A DNA stretch of 60,000 nucleotides from Branchiostoma floridae (GCF_000003815.2 NW_023365936.1:64001-124000), one strand, 5' to 3'. Positions 47,719 through 60,000 are shown, counted from the first letter of the stretch. The notes: a model not told the origin generated them from the sequence alone. Numbers and translations: made by a program.

Positions 47719-50700
47719 CATGATCATGAGTTCAGGCTATGACGCAGCAAGAAATTCAAAACTGGTGGTCTCGAGAATGCTGACCACGACAGTCAGACGT
47801 GCACAGCCACCGTGAGGTCAGTGCACCTTTACTTCTAAGGTCACTGGGGTCCTTGGTCGGTTAAAAGGGGTCTAGATCAGCCTACACCTGGTCTTGCTAT
47901 GGGGGTACGGATCAAAAAGGGAAATGATTGTCCTGGAGAGTCAGTCCTGGGAAGGTTACTGCGCCTGGCCAAATAAAACCTATAATCGCCGAACTCTCCT
48001 GGCAAAAATATCATTCTCACTATATTCATATATAGCCAGCGTAATTAGTCTGATATAGACTAAGTCTGACTGGTCCCATATCAATTCTAGGTACAATAAA
48101 AATATATTGAATGCTGTATACCATTATAGCAAGCACAGGTGATACTTACTACGTGTATAATGAGCTGGATGGAATGACAAATGAGTAACAACAGTGATTC
48201 ATATGTAACGTAACGTAACACAAAGAGGGACCACAATAGGTTACATACCCCCACGCAGTGCCCCCGTCCACACGATAAGGTAGCAACATCGCGATTTTAT
48301 TTAGCATATACTAGTAGAAATTATTACACACTGTTTTCAGGACGTGTTGTTTTTACAGTACAAAACTTTTAGTGTTTCAACTTGTTTCTGAACCAGACAA
48401 TTAAGTGTGAAAACTAATGATATTAATAGAAACATAGCTAACGACTATATGTAGGAAAAGACCCGTTTGTAGGCGAAGGAGTGAATAGTTGGTTAATCCC
48501 CAATGCAAATTTCACTGGCTGTCACCTGTACTTCCTCAACGAAGCAGAACTTCAACCACGGAAATACCCAAGAACACACTCTGTCTATGGTTTGTTGTGA
48601 TTAACAATAGGCACAAGCTGGGCCATTCATTAATAGTTTTCGCTGTTATGGTTCAAATTCAGAATCCCTGGAACATTGCTAAAGTTGTAGCATGAACGTT
48701 TCCATCCTATCTGTACTTAAGTTAAAATGCCAAAGGTAGCTTCGGTCGCCAATCACGATCTGATGTCATGAGAAAAACACCATGTGATTGTTTACATTGT
48801 GGTTGGTATTGTGTGCTAGTATACTAGTACTGTATATGCAAACTCCTTTCTGACAGCGGCGTGAATATATGTTTTCTTATCGTAACTACAAAACCCATAG
48901 TTGCTATTCTAAACTCACTGCAGTATACTATAGTTAACTGTACTAAGTTTCACGGCTTGAAAAATATCGTTGGTGTTTATTACAAGTTTGGGGTAGTAAA
49001 AGTGTTGTCAACCCCCGAAAGAATTGGTTTCGTCATGTATCACTACCGTCAATTCTAAACCTTTGTCAGTACAATTTTCATAGGTTGGCATTATTTTCAA
49101 AGCAACAATCATTTTATGTCTCCCCGTATAACGCTTGAAATGTAAAAAAAGGCTTGTCTACTTGATGAGTAACCTTTGACTCAGGTAGGGACCACTGTGG
49201 TGTAAACACACCGTCTAACCTCGCTTTATTTGGAACGTGTGTCACGAATGTGTAATTTAGAACGTTAAGTTTGTTTGCCACATACATTTGTGCATACAGG
49301 CATATCCCACAAGTACCAGCCTACTGAGACAGGGCGTTGCTGAGCGTCTTTTTAAATACTCATGATTAGTCATATGAAAATAAACTTTGTGAACATCAAA
49401 CCTGTGGCAGTTTCCAGCTATATGATATGATATGGCAATTATTAGTTTGAACAGGCAACATGATGCTGCTTTTGATGATAATAGGTCTGATTTCAATAGC
49501 AACAGTTACTCGTTTGCAGGTAAAACAAACGTTTCAATCTTAAGATACGGATACGCCTTAAGTACACTTTTGAATTCCAAGGACACGCCCACGGAGTATT
49601 AACACTCCTAATAACTTTGGCATGCCCGTATGATTATCGTTACATTGTACATATTCCGTTGTGAAAGCGGTTATTTATTTGGCATTTCTCTTTTCTGTCA
49701 CGCATGCAGACCAGAGCTCGACCAGCATCTACCGTAAGTTGTGCTCTTCCTGGTCATACACTCATCGTGATGCTAGTATGGAGCGGAAGGAGCTTGGGTG
49801 CGGGTTTCTTGGGGCAACCCCCTTAGTTTTTCTTATTGTTCAACGTATAACACGTCATGGTGTTTCGTAGAAAACTTAAGTTTTGTGGTGGTACGTACCA
49901 GAAATATTTGGAAACTCATTGTGGCAGGCTTTAAGTAGTGTAAACGGCCATGTTTCTTCACTTTACATGTGGCAGAGCCAGTCACGGTAAGACATCTCCT
50001 AAGTAGCCTATAGGTGTAAACCGCAGTTCGGAGACAAGTCGAATGCTCTAGAGATGAGTCAACGTTAGTAGATAATGGAAAATTCCGAAGGAGTTGTAGA
50101 CTTCCATATTTGGTAAATGTCAAGTTAGTCATAATACCGTTTACTTAAAGATCCAATAACTTAAACTTCAGTGGCATTTGTTCGGTTACGTTCGTCCCAC
50201 CTTGACGTACTTCTTACATCGTCTTTTGGGCTTTATTCGTTTGGTATGTAATGTTCTCTTCCTTAACCATGTAAAGGCTAGCTTAAGCATCCATAATCAA
50301 CCGCAAAACACGCTTGGGGTGTTAGCGAAAATCGCAACCATTTGCTGCCGATTTTTAGAATGATACGGGCATGTATGTGCAAATGGGGAAAATTGGAGGC
50401 TATCGAAGTTTTTCCTGTATTGTACGTTAACGGTATTCAAAACCATGTCTTGTTTTCTCATGGAATATTCTCAACGTGCATGATTGACGAAACGTCAAAC
50501 CGGTGACCAAAGATTTAGGTTTTTCCAAATCGCGATCGTGTGAGGCAAAACCATCATGAAAGTAGATAGGGTAATAGTTACGTAGACGAAACTGATTTTA
50601 GCTTGATGTTCATTGCGTTGTTTCTGTTTTTTTGTGGATCAGGAACTGTTATGGTGTCGACAGAAACAGCCTGGTACCGGGTTCTTTGTTGGTATAGCCC

Positions 50701-51416
50701 GTTGACCTGTGACTTGTGTTGTGGGCGTATCCTAGATACAATGTTTTGATACTGCGGCACTATTGTTGTTTCGGGGTCATTTGCGTGCTGACCCCAAGAC
50801 GCTCGTCATTCATATAATGCGTTGCTTGCCATGGTCAGTTTAGCCAAATAAGTCGATTTAAAATTGCATAACATAGTAAAGAACTGTTCAATTTGGAAAT
50901 GTTAAAGTTGCTTAATGTTTCTTGAAAGGGTAACTATTTCTTTTAGTCAGGAAAGTAACTTGTGTACGTGTATTTCTAGTGTTTGCACTAGTCAACAATA
51001 TGATAGATATGACGGCCGTATATGAAAATTGCCTATTCCTACCACGCTGAATTATTAAATCGTTTCATCATTTATGTTGTTGAAACGGACTCATACTAAT
51101 ATGGACAGGTAATCAAAAGATCTAGCGTCTTTACGGTGGGGCTTTCCGTCAGTTGGCGTGGTGACGCTATTCTGTGAACGAAACAAAACTTAGGCATAGC
51201 CACTAGCCAATTCCCAAGAAGCTATGCTACAGTTAACGTTAGCTGTAAGCCTGAATATGCTCACAATCACTGTTGCACTCTAAAGAAAATAAGACAGATA
51301 AACGACTTTTGCCCTTCTGTTGCTGTGTCTATCACTCAAACTGCAAAACATTTGTACCCGATAGGTGGCTGTGACAAACAAAGGGACTTCACACCAACGG
51401 TTGAGTTCCTTACAAA

Positions 51417-54400
51417 ATGCCTGGTTTATCGGTGAAACTAAAAGGAGAGGGGACCGACCCGAAGTACTGCTGCTCGTCCTGTGGTCTCCTGTTGAACGAG
51501 CCACGGCAGACATCCTGTGGACATCGGTACTGCAAATCCAGCGTGGAAGACCTTACTAGGTACGTACGTTTTTGAAGGCAACCTATATTGATGTTACACC
51601 CACGCAATTGTACATGTGCTTTTTCTTTGTCTAATAAGGATATAAACAATTGTTCGTTCTATAACCATGGGTCGACCAGGTGAGTAAAGGGGCGTTACTA
51701 AATTGTTTTGGTAGAAACATGTAACATATTCTCTTCCTAAAGAGGTGTGACTATATCTTATGTCAAATGTAGTTATCGACTATTTGCGAGCTAAATTTAG
51801 CTAGTGTTTGTGTTTTGAGGGGGCCGTTTTCTCAGTATAGTTTGTTATGGTGACGAGCGGCAGATCAAACTGTACAATGTGCGTTGAACTGATTGTATAC
51901 ATTGCAGAAAAGTAGTAATGTTTGAAGTTATTTACGTTTAAGAAGTCAAAAGATGATCATGACATGAAATATGAACAAAAGGCTTATAGAGCCCTTTCCT
52001 ACCCCCCCCCCCCTCCCACTTTATTCAAAACAGGCACAATGTTTGTTCACCCCTACCTGCTAAATGGAATCTCCTAAACTAATCTTATCTCTATTCAAAG
52101 TAATGTGTCTTCTATAGTATGTATCGGTACCAATTGGACATATTCTTCTTGTGTCTATCTCCTCGGCCTTTTTTGTTCTTTGTTTGGCTGAACATTGTTT
52201 GAACAGGGTGACGCTACTTTTTGGCAACGTGCCAACAACATGTTTCTGCACCTGCCAAGGTCACGGAAACTTAAGCCGGGTTCACACGTGCGTATATATT
52301 GAAGTCCATATGAGGTCCGTATTAAATTCTTAGCCTCTAACAGGTCCACAGGTGGCTGGAAAAAATAGTAAAAATTGGACAAATATACACATAAGTTATA
52401 ACATGCCAGAGGAGTTAGTTGTCCGAGAAATATGGTTTGCGACCAGCGAACTCCGCTTGTAATAGTAGTATGTTGTCTGTGTATATTTGTCAATTTTCCT
52501 TTTTTCCAGTGACCTGTGTAGACTGGTAGAGGCCAAGTCTTCCAAACGACCCTAATACGGACTTGAATATATGCACGTGTGAACCCACCTTTACTTACCA
52601 AGTTGAAAAGACAACAGAAATATGCAAAATATCTTGCTGTGAATTTTAACTATAAGGTAATCCATTGACAGACTGGATCACTATCAGGATTACTCCAAGG
52701 ACAAATGGGTAATTCCAATCTTACAACCTGCATGCAACAATTTAACCTCTTAAGCAGGCTCTGCGATTCTGCCCTTTTGTTTGCTTTTGGTTACTTGGGG
52801 CCGGACCACAGATTAAAAAGCCCAAATCGTAATGCCTGTTAAAGAGGATAAAGACAGTAGATTTCAATGTTATTTGACATTACCTGTGGCTAGCTGTGAA
52901 AAGGGCTATTCTGTTTTGATAGCATGACACAGGAACCCAAAATCTACATTTCTCTTGTGACAAAATTGAACCCCGAAGTCACAAAACAAAAAAGTGCCTT
53001 TATATGAATATGTATTCCTCAGACTAACCTTTTGGGTTGCATGGTCTCAAAATTGGTTTGTGATTGGTGTCTTTAGAAAAATCACCGTATCAAAAAGAGA
53101 TTTACAAAAAAAATAGAAAATAAAACATATAAACCCACCTTTTCCCTTTCCTCTTCAAATTGTTTCATATCCGTAGTTAAATCCGTTGAGTCAATTCCAA
53201 GTCACCGAGAGGGATTTCATATAGTAGTTGGGATAAGTTTAAACTATTCTAAATGAAAGAATATTTCAGTCACAATAGTGCTTAATTGTTCAAACAATCA
53301 AAATGAAAATTTGAACATTTGTGCATGTCGGAAACATTTTGAAAGTAATTGCAAAAGAATCTTATTATTTAGAACAAAACCTGGGTGATTCTTTCACAGT
53401 TCTAAGACGTTTTCTAACTATTTTGGGTTGTTCACCTTAAACAGAGGTGCTATTGTCTGCTTCTAAATATCTTTCGATTTCATTTGTGGTTATTTTGTGT
53501 ACAGCCTTCTATGCATGCCACCGACACATACTTGCAGGGATGTTTCAATTATGCATTGAGCATTGAAAGCTCACTACAAAAGAGCCACCAGCGTCCACCT
53601 ATGAAATCTACAAATATTGAGAAGCAGACAATGACACCTAGTAGTACTTTTAAGGGGCAACAACCTAACTCTACCATTTGAAAAATAATGCAAATTGATA
53701 AAACATAACGCCGTTAGGGGGCTTCGCTACTCTCTCAATAGCTATGTACCACTCAAAATTCACAACCAAAGCATGTCAAAACCGGGCGTTCTGCAGTACC
53801 GTAACAATCCGTCAGGGGACCAAAAATCATTTCGAGGTCTTATTAAGACCTACCTAGTCTCCAACCAGAGGTTGAGTCGCGTAGATAAAGTAGTAGTCTA
53901 AAAATCAGACTGGCGCTCCTCTTTCCTCGCAAGAGGAGCGCCGGTGTAATTTTTCTAACTTCTACTATATCTACGCGACTCAACCTCTGCTTGGAGAGTA
54001 AGACCTACCCACATAATGAATCTCAATATAATCCGTCCAGGCCTTCTCGAGTTACTAGTATGCTGTTCATCCACAAACATACAAAACGTACACACAGACA
54101 CTACTGAAAACATAACCTTCCTCTTAATCTGGTGATGGCAATTAAGAGATATTTGTGCAGTTACTTTCAATATGTGTCCAACATATATAGATAAGTTCAA
54201 ACATGTCCAAACGTTCATTCTCAATTGTCTAAAAATGAATTTGTCAAAATATTCCAAAGCAGCACCTAACCCAAACCTACAATTTGAAAAAAAAAGATGC
54301 AAATTGTTTGAACTTGTTCTAGCAGTAAACGAATCAATGTTTCAAAATTGTTCTATAAAATAAAGAGATATTTGTGCAGTAACTTTCAAATGTTTGCAAC

Positions 54401-57400
54401 ATGAATAAGTTGAGACATGTTCAAAATTTCATCATCAACTGACTATTTAGGATTATGGTGACTGAAATATTATTTTGCTTGAAATAGTTCAAACGTATTG
54501 CAAATGCCACCTGAAACCCCTTTCGGGTTTTTCTTGACTTGGACTTGACTCTACGTATGTCAGATCGTTATAAAGGTTTCGAAATGTTAGAACTAAACGC
54601 AGTAAGCACCCACGTGTTATTGTGGAATTGACTCTACTTCCTATGTTATTGCAGACCTGATGGGGGACAATGCAAGGTGCCATCATGTGGACAACATATT
54701 AAGATTGAAGACGTGAGTTGTTTATGCAGACATGGTCTACGCTGGAAGCGCGGACAGAATCTGCGCGGAAAGCACAGATACAATCTGCACTAAAAGCGGA
54801 TAATCTGTACTGGAAGCACAGATACAATCTGCGCTGAAAGCACAGATACAATCTGCACTAAAAGCAGACAATCTGCGCTGGAAGCCCAGAAACAATCTGT
54901 GCTGGAAGTACAGATCATCTGCGTAGAAAGCAAAGACAGTCTGCCCTGAAAGCATGATCAATCTCCACTGGAAGCACAGACACGATCTACGCTGGAAGTA
55001 CACGACAATCTGAGCTGGAAGCACAGGCACGATCTGCACTGGAAGCACAGATACAATCTGCGCTAGAAACGCAGACACAATCTGCATTGGAATCAGTAGT
55101 ATTATTTTGTATACATTGAATGGAGCCTATCTGTGTCTGAGCAAGGACGTTATATGAATCACGGACGTTATGTTGAACTGTTCATTTGACGTCCTTGGTC
55201 TGAGCTAACGTGTGCTAGTTTCCTTGTGATTGTACGATGACCGATTTTCGCCAATTGCGTTTGAGTTGGCAAAATATTTTATTCTACATGATCCTTCACA
55301 TCCACATTTATGTTATCCTGTCCCCCATTGTGGATTGTTCTTTTTCTGCCTCAGTGACAGTCTCCATAGGTCTGAAGACGACAGATGGGGACAACGTAGG
55401 CCACCCGATGTACAGGTCAGAACCAACCTAAACAAAGTAAGGAAATCTAATAGTCGTGCTGTCTTCCTTCAACAGGTTTTCCCGGACAAGGCCATTGAGA
55501 GAGAAATAAAAAGCATTCCAGTTCTCTGCAACAATGACGATGATGGCTGCAAATGGGAGGGACTACTGAAGGACCTTAAGGTAACGTTAGTTGTCACAAT
55601 ACCTTGGGAGAAAGAGGGTTTAGAACATGTGCTTGTTATGCACTGAACAAACTGACCCTATCAGTAACGGAAGGTTGTCACCAAGAAACAAGGAACGAAT
55701 GTTGTTTTGTACATGAATATGTGCTATATATAGTTTACAATAGAAGATGTATTCTGTACTCCAGGCTCACCTCGATGAATGTGAGTATGAGAAGATTGCC
55801 TGCATTCACAAGAACTGCGGGGAGAAAATCCCAAGGAGGGACCTTTCCAAACATCTTAATGAAAACTGTGGGTTCCGGTCTGCTGCCTGCCAGTTTTGTA
55901 AGGAGTCTCATCCATTCAAGGACATCGCGGTAAGATTTAATGTGTGATATGTATATTTCTTTATACAAAACTTCAGCATGGTGTTGAGTTGACATACTCT
56001 TGCAATTTGTCTGCATACTCAACCAGAGGATTATTCTGTCTAAGACTCTAAGTACAATGTCACCGAATCTTTTTGGCTTACGTGTTTATTTTTCGTGATA
56101 CCCAGAACCACCAGGAGTCGTGCCCCATGGCCCCTGCCCGGTGTAAGTGGTGCGGTAAGAAGGGTCTGACCCGCTCACAGCTGCAGGACCATCAACATCC
56201 GCAGACTGGAGACTGTCCCAACATGAAACTGCCGTGTCACTTCGAACCGGTCGGGTGTACAGAAAAGGTACGACATGGAAATTGACATTTAAAAGCGCTT
56301 TTTGTTTCTATGCCATTGAATCTGACAATTTGAATTTGGATTGCAAGGTGAGAAATCTATCTAACATTGATTCATATATCCTCAATGATTCTACAGCTGG
56401 AAAGGAAACAACATGGCGACCACCAAAAGAAGACCATCACAGCTCATCTCAACATGGTTCTGGCCATGCTCCTCCAACTGGCAACAAACGTGGAGGGGCT
56501 CCGAGATGAGGACGTTGAGGCACGCGAGAACATGCGAGCTGCCATTCCTCGACTGGACAAGAATCTCAATGACCAAATCACCAAGGTTTCTGAGCTAGAG
56601 AGGAAACTTTCCAGCTATCAGTCAGAAGGGGCAACAGGATCAGGATCAAGCGGCTTGAAGGCACTGGAGAATCGAATTGAACAAATTCGGGCAAAGGTTG
56701 AAGATCTTATAAAGAAGCTCGCCGCTTGGGAACCGAGAGTTGGCACGTTTGAGGGGATTGTTGCCGTTCTGAACCGTGAGATCGAGAAATGTAGCTCCCA
56801 GATGGAGGCGTACGAACGACAACGTCGCCAGGACAGGGAGATCATCGAGACTCTGGAGAGGAAGGTCAGATCTCTGGAAAGGATCATCGCTCTGAAGGAC
56901 GTTGCCCTCGCGGAACAAGACCTCCGGATCCAGACCCTAGAACTGACCAGCTATGACGGCATCCTGACATGGAAGATCGCAGACTTCACACGTAAGCGTC
57001 ACGACGCCATCACGGGGAAGACAGCAAGTTTCTACTCGCCATGTTTCTTCACCAGCCGTACAGGGTACAAGATGTGCGCCCGGATCTACCTGAACGGAGA
57101 CGGGATGGGGAAGGGCACTCATGTCAGCCTGTTCTTCGTCGTCATGAGGGGGCACTACGATGGGCTGCTGCGCTGGCCTTTTCGTCAAAAGGTACAAGTA
57201 GACCATATTTTACCTACGTACCTCGATTTCGGTCTCATTGTTTTGTGAACAGTACTGATAGCCATTTTTCTTGTATTCCTTTTCTACAAAATCGTCTTCT
57301 TCTATTTTTCAACTTCAGGTGACCTTCATGCTCCTGGACCAGAACAACCGTGAACACGTGATCGACGCGTTCCGTCCTGACCCGACCAGCTCGTCCTTCC

Positions 57401-57543
57401 AGCGGCCCACCAGTGACATGAACATCGCCAGTGGATGTCCGCTCTTCGTGCCGCTCAGTCAGCTGGACAGCAGCAGCCACGCCTATGTGAGAGACGACAC
57501 CATGTACCTCCGTGTTATTGTCGACACGAGTGATTTAAACTAA
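51417..57543 (+). CDS. TRAF-like gene C: RING with Cys-to-Ser change, zinc fingers, coiled coil, MATH
   Basis: Seven exons: 51417-51559, 54655-54712, 55476-55580, 55765-55929, 56106-56267, 56397-57191, 57319-57543, joining to 550 residues. Exon lengths 143, 58, 105 and 162 match gene B exactly; exons 4, 6 and 7 differ by whole codons. The RING exon has Cys19, Cys22, Cys34, His36 and Cys39, but residue 42 is Ser (AGC at 51540-51542) where A, B and D have Cys; exon 2 supplies Cys54 and Cys59. TRAF fingers lie in exons 3-5 and the start of exon 6, a coiled coil at about 250-393 and TRAF-C/MATH from 395. The MATH exons are almost identical to those of gene B. A likely acceptor (GATAG, about 51365) precedes the ATG, implying an upstream leader exon. 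Intron 1 holds two foldback elements and intron 2 a minisatellite. The role should be as for other TRAF adaptors; ligase activity is doubtful if Ser42 is real. Confidence 0.9.
52278..52586. mobile_element. 309-bp inverted-repeat element in gene C intron 1
   Basis: Ends GGGTTCACACGTGC and its reverse complement, extending through ATATATTGAAGTCC and, deeper, through ATTTGTC and CCAGTGACCTGT-type matches. Arms together are more than 80 bp with small gaps. No coding capacity; target duplication not clear. Confidence 0.7.
53859..53996. mobile_element. 138-bp foldback element in gene C intron 1
   Basis: Outer arms CTCCAACCAGAGGTTGAGTC and CTCCAAGCAGAGGTTGAGTC (the second read in reverse) and an inner hairpin GGCGCTCCTC...GAGGAGCGCC. 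Flanking AAGACCTAC words may extend the arms. Confidence 0.75.
54738..55096. repeat. 20-24-bp minisatellite in gene C intron 2
   Basis: About 16 degenerate units of the type CTGCGCTGGAAGCACAGATA, beginning about 25 bp after the exon 2 donor. Units vary in length (20-24 bp), so it is not coding; the antisense open frame through it is a by-product. Confidence 0.9.
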
Positions 57544-57566
57544 TTGGCCCTATCGGAGCTCACGAG

Positions 57567-58199
57567 ATGGAAATCATAGCAAAGACACGTACTCCATTGG
57601 GCATCATTGCACCTGATATGCGTAAACGTATGTCAGTGGAAATACTAACGCGCACAATATGTCGCCTTCAACACAACATCGCTGACAAAAATAAGTCTAC
57701 GTCTTTCACGAGAGACGACTTAACAATCGAGAACAGTGATTGGTATGTGGAGGATGACAAAAATTGTCCTTTGAATATAATTGGACATCAAACAACCTAC
57801 TACCTTGAAAATAGTATCCCAAGTCAAAAGGTACATTTCAATCTGAACAATATTAGAATATCGTGCGTTGCAACGATGCTCTGGTGCAATAGAACATACA
57901 CGGCCTCTTCATTCATTTGGTCAACAATTTCAAAAGTCTGTATCATAAGTTCTGATCGCAATTTCACTTCTGACATTATCGTTTTAGAATTATGGTTGGA
58001 AACACTGAATTTGATTCTATACGTAAAGAAACCTCCAATATCTGAGTGGCAACAAGTGATCATGATAGACCACTCGTCTATGTTTTTATATAATCAAACC
58101 ATTTCAAAAAGCATGACGTGGACATCTACACTAGAAACAATATTTTGTTTACGACATTTGTTAAAAGGTAATAGCATTTTCTTGTTCAGAATCATTTAA
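57567..58199 (+). CDS. unassigned 210-codon open frame just downstream of gene C
   Basis: This unbroken frame starts 24 nt after the gene C stop codon, in a different frame, and ends at TAA. I recognise no domain. It contains scattered Cys and several hydrophobic stretches but no convincing signal peptide or zinc-finger spacing. It lies where the gene C 3' untranslated region should be, ahead of a candidate poly(A) signal at 58298. Base composition becomes A/T-rich compared with the TRAF exons. The length is uncommon for chance in this composition but not impossible over a 60-kb window. Most likely it is 3' untranslated sequence; a small separate gene is the alternative. Confidence 0.15.
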   Translation: MEIIAKTRTPLGIIAPDMRKRMSVEILTRTICRLQHNIADKNKSTSFTRDDLTIENSDWYVEDDKNCPLNIIGHQTTYYLENSIPSQKVHFNLNNIRISCVATMLWCNRTYTASSFIWSTISKVCIISSDRNFTSDIIVLELWLETLNLILYVKKPPISEWQQVIMIDHSSMFLYNQTISKSMTWTSTLETIFCLRHLLKGNSIFLFRII

Positions 58200-58297
58200 A
58201 CAGTGTTAGATATTACTGATGCTATGTTTGCATGATTCTACTTGAAAATGTCTTTTCCCCTCTGATAAGTGTCGCAAACAAATTTAATGTTTTTGGT

Positions 58298-58303
58298 AAT
58301 AAA
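58298..58303 (+). terminator. candidate poly(A) signal of gene C
   Basis: AATAAA 0.75 kb after the gene C stop codon. Confidence 0.35.
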
Positions 58304-58304
58304 A

Positions 58305-59633
58305 TTACGAGTCCAATTTGTGATAGTGGTAAGGATTTCTTCTCGTAGATCATGCCTAACAATTTCTCCGATCACCATTGACTTAATGACTGAACTTTTA
58401 CGTTATATACATTATCTGGTAAAACAGAATAGCGTCATGAGGTGCGTGTAGAGCATTGTGTCCAGTAGGTGACCATGCCACATTCTGTCATGGAATGACT
58501 ACAGAAAACATATGAAAGCAAAAGAAAAATAGAGAAAGGCAAAAAAAAAAAACAATAAAACAAGTTAAAAAAATAAAAAACCGCAAAAAAACAGAAAAGC
58601 ACAACAAAAAAACATATAACACACATAAACACAAAAAAACACATTAAAAACACAAATGCCAAAAAAAATAATAGTAAAAGTAAAAAATATGTTCTCTGCC
58701 TGTTTGAAGGTTTGTACAGAAATTAAGTTAAAGGTTTCAATTGTGAAATCTAAGCTTTAGTTTTAATGAGTGACATGGTCATCTTTCTCTGATTTCCATC
58801 TCATAAGCTCCTGGCTATCTTGTGTTGACAACGACACTGAAATGGTGTTGTCCAACAGGGCGCAACAGCACAAGTCTACACTGACAAACAAGTGTCGACA
58901 TTTTCTCTGTGTGAGAAAATCTGATGTTTATGACTGATATGATTAGTAATTTAGTTGAAATGCTTGTAGTTGTCAATTTGTGTTTTAATCGTCTTGCATG
59001 ACTACATGCGTTAATATATGTGTGACTGTTATCATACCAGTGTTATCATACTACTAAACTTCCTGATATGTTACTGTTACCTTTAGTCGCCTTCTACAGC
59101 TACACTGTATATATGCAGACCACACTGTGGCATAGATGGATGCTGTGACAAATACTTCAGTTACTGTGTTGTGTACCTTTAATTAAGTTGCAAGGAAAGA
59201 TGTTGTTCATGTTCACCTATTCTGACTTGTTCTTCAAGCCTATACGAATGATTATTATATTATCATTCAACGTTACCAAAACATTTCATCAGTATTGTAC
59301 AATGTATTATCAAATGAAACTGCATATATCATTGAATAGCAGAATGATAGGCATTTATAACGTCTATAATGATATTAGATACGCTGGGAGAAATATATGC
59401 CCGCAAGCACGCTGACATGATGTAGTAAAATGGTAACTGTACAGATCGAAGTTAACTGTGATACATTGTATTAGAATAGTTCTCATCAAAGGTGAAATGC
59501 TTCAATGCACAAGCGAAAGGTATTTCTTCTGCCTCTCAAAGGGTGATATTTAATCGGTCAAAGTATACCTTTGTCAAAAAATTGTGTTTGTCCATGTGCC
59601 TTGTCTCTGGTAACGGTTGAGTCTAGGGCTGGG
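58305..59633. other. gene-free stretch downstream of gene C
   Basis: Low-complexity A-rich DNA at 58498-58690; otherwise nothing recognised. Confidence 0.5.
58498..58690. repeat. A-rich low-complexity tract
   Basis: About 190 bp of A runs broken by single C or G, downstream of gene C. Confidence 0.85.
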
Positions 59634-60000
59634 TACCGGTACAAAAAATCCAGGTCCGGTTCAGGTCCAAAGGATCAGGTCCAGGTCCGGACCTAAACCT
59701 GGACCTGATGCAGTATGACTCATACCAATGGTCCATTTCACTACAAATAGATCTGTTTGGTGGAGTATTAGACTTACACCGGCGTTTTAAAATCCTTCAA
59801 CACTAACTGCACCTGTACGATTGGCTGTAAAACTTGGTAGAAATTACTATAAACTCTACTCTACTTCACTCTTGTTATTTTCTTCCACCTACAAGCGCCA
59901 AAACGTGTGAATGCCTGATAAAATAAGCTGTTAATTTTCTAATCGGTCCAACATCCGGTCCACCTAATTTTTTCAGGTCCGGTTTTTCTGGACCGGTCCA
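59634..60000. mobile_element. probable hAT-like repeat, cut by the window edge
   Basis: Starts TAGGGCTGGGTACCGGTAC, which resembles the ends of non-autonomous hAT elements, and is followed by CAGGTCC/GGACCTG words. At the right edge CAGGTCCGGTTTTTCTGGAC appears in inverted orientation, suggesting the opposite end lies at or just past 60000. The family call is inference. Confidence 0.45.

Larger units (their letters stand above)
40370..51360. other. intergenic stretch between genes B and C
   Basis: 11 kb holding the gene B 3' region, kB sites at 42892, 45606 and 47701, a TATA block at 46712, a 12-base G run near 47257 and otherwise no recognisable exon. Short open frames here (up to 104 codons) show no homology I know. 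Confidence 0.5.

Noticed and set aside
54737-55087. 116-codon minus-strand frame with repeated VQIVSVLPAQ-type peptide
   Set aside because: It is a translation of the minisatellite, whose units vary in length.
54738-55096. Possible CRISPR array
   Set aside because: Units are contiguous and variable with no constant repeat and unique spacers, and the context is eukaryotic.

Overview
The window looks like nuclear DNA of an invertebrate deuterostome, most likely an amphioxus (Branchiostoma). The grounds are short exons with GT-AG introns, many small inverted-repeat transposons, frequent AACGTTA-type words, and an expanded local family of TRAF (TNF-receptor-associated factor) genes. The species call is inference. 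There is one assembly gap (8126-8242).

The main content is a cluster of four TRAF-like genes. Gene A (minus) enters only with its first RING exon (481-339) and leaves the window on the left. Gene D (minus, 19551-16886) is a short 373-residue TRAF with a degenerate RING, one TRAF zinc finger, a coiled coil and an intact TRAF-C/MATH domain. Gene B (plus, 35575-40365, 549 residues) is a full RING - five zinc fingers - coiled coil - MATH protein. Gene C (plus, 51417-57543, 550 residues) has the same seven-exon layout, but one RING zinc ligand is replaced by serine. D and B are transcribed away from each other, with a retrotransposon between them. The MATH exons of D, B and C contain 140-nt and 98-nt blocks identical in all three genes, while the N-terminal halves are strongly diverged.

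TRAF proteins couple TNF-receptor/Toll-type receptors to NF-kB and MAPK signalling; RING-bearing members act as ubiquitin ligases. NF-kB-type GGGGAWTCCCC sites, several directly abutting a CRE/ATF-type ACGTCA motif, recur from 16.5 kb to 47.7 kb around these genes. One lies in a plausible gene B promoter (33.9-34.1 kb). Feedback regulation of the cluster by the pathway it serves is therefore a testable idea.

Mobile DNA fills much of the rest. An 8.2-kb LTR retrotransposon derivative (21285-29519, 818-bp LTRs, CGTG target duplication) has lost all coding capacity except an integrase C-terminal tail. Four non-autonomous inverted-repeat elements have TTA/TAA target duplications typical of PIF/Harbinger (4437-5652, 9534-9736, 32212-33083, 33204-33373). 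Further foldback elements, a LINE 3' fragment, a probable hAT-like element at the right edge, minisatellites and tandem intron repeats are also present. No tRNA, rRNA or CRISPR array was recognised. Long stretches at 0.5-4.3, 5.7-16.4, 40.4-51.3 and 58.3-59.6 kb hold no gene I can support.
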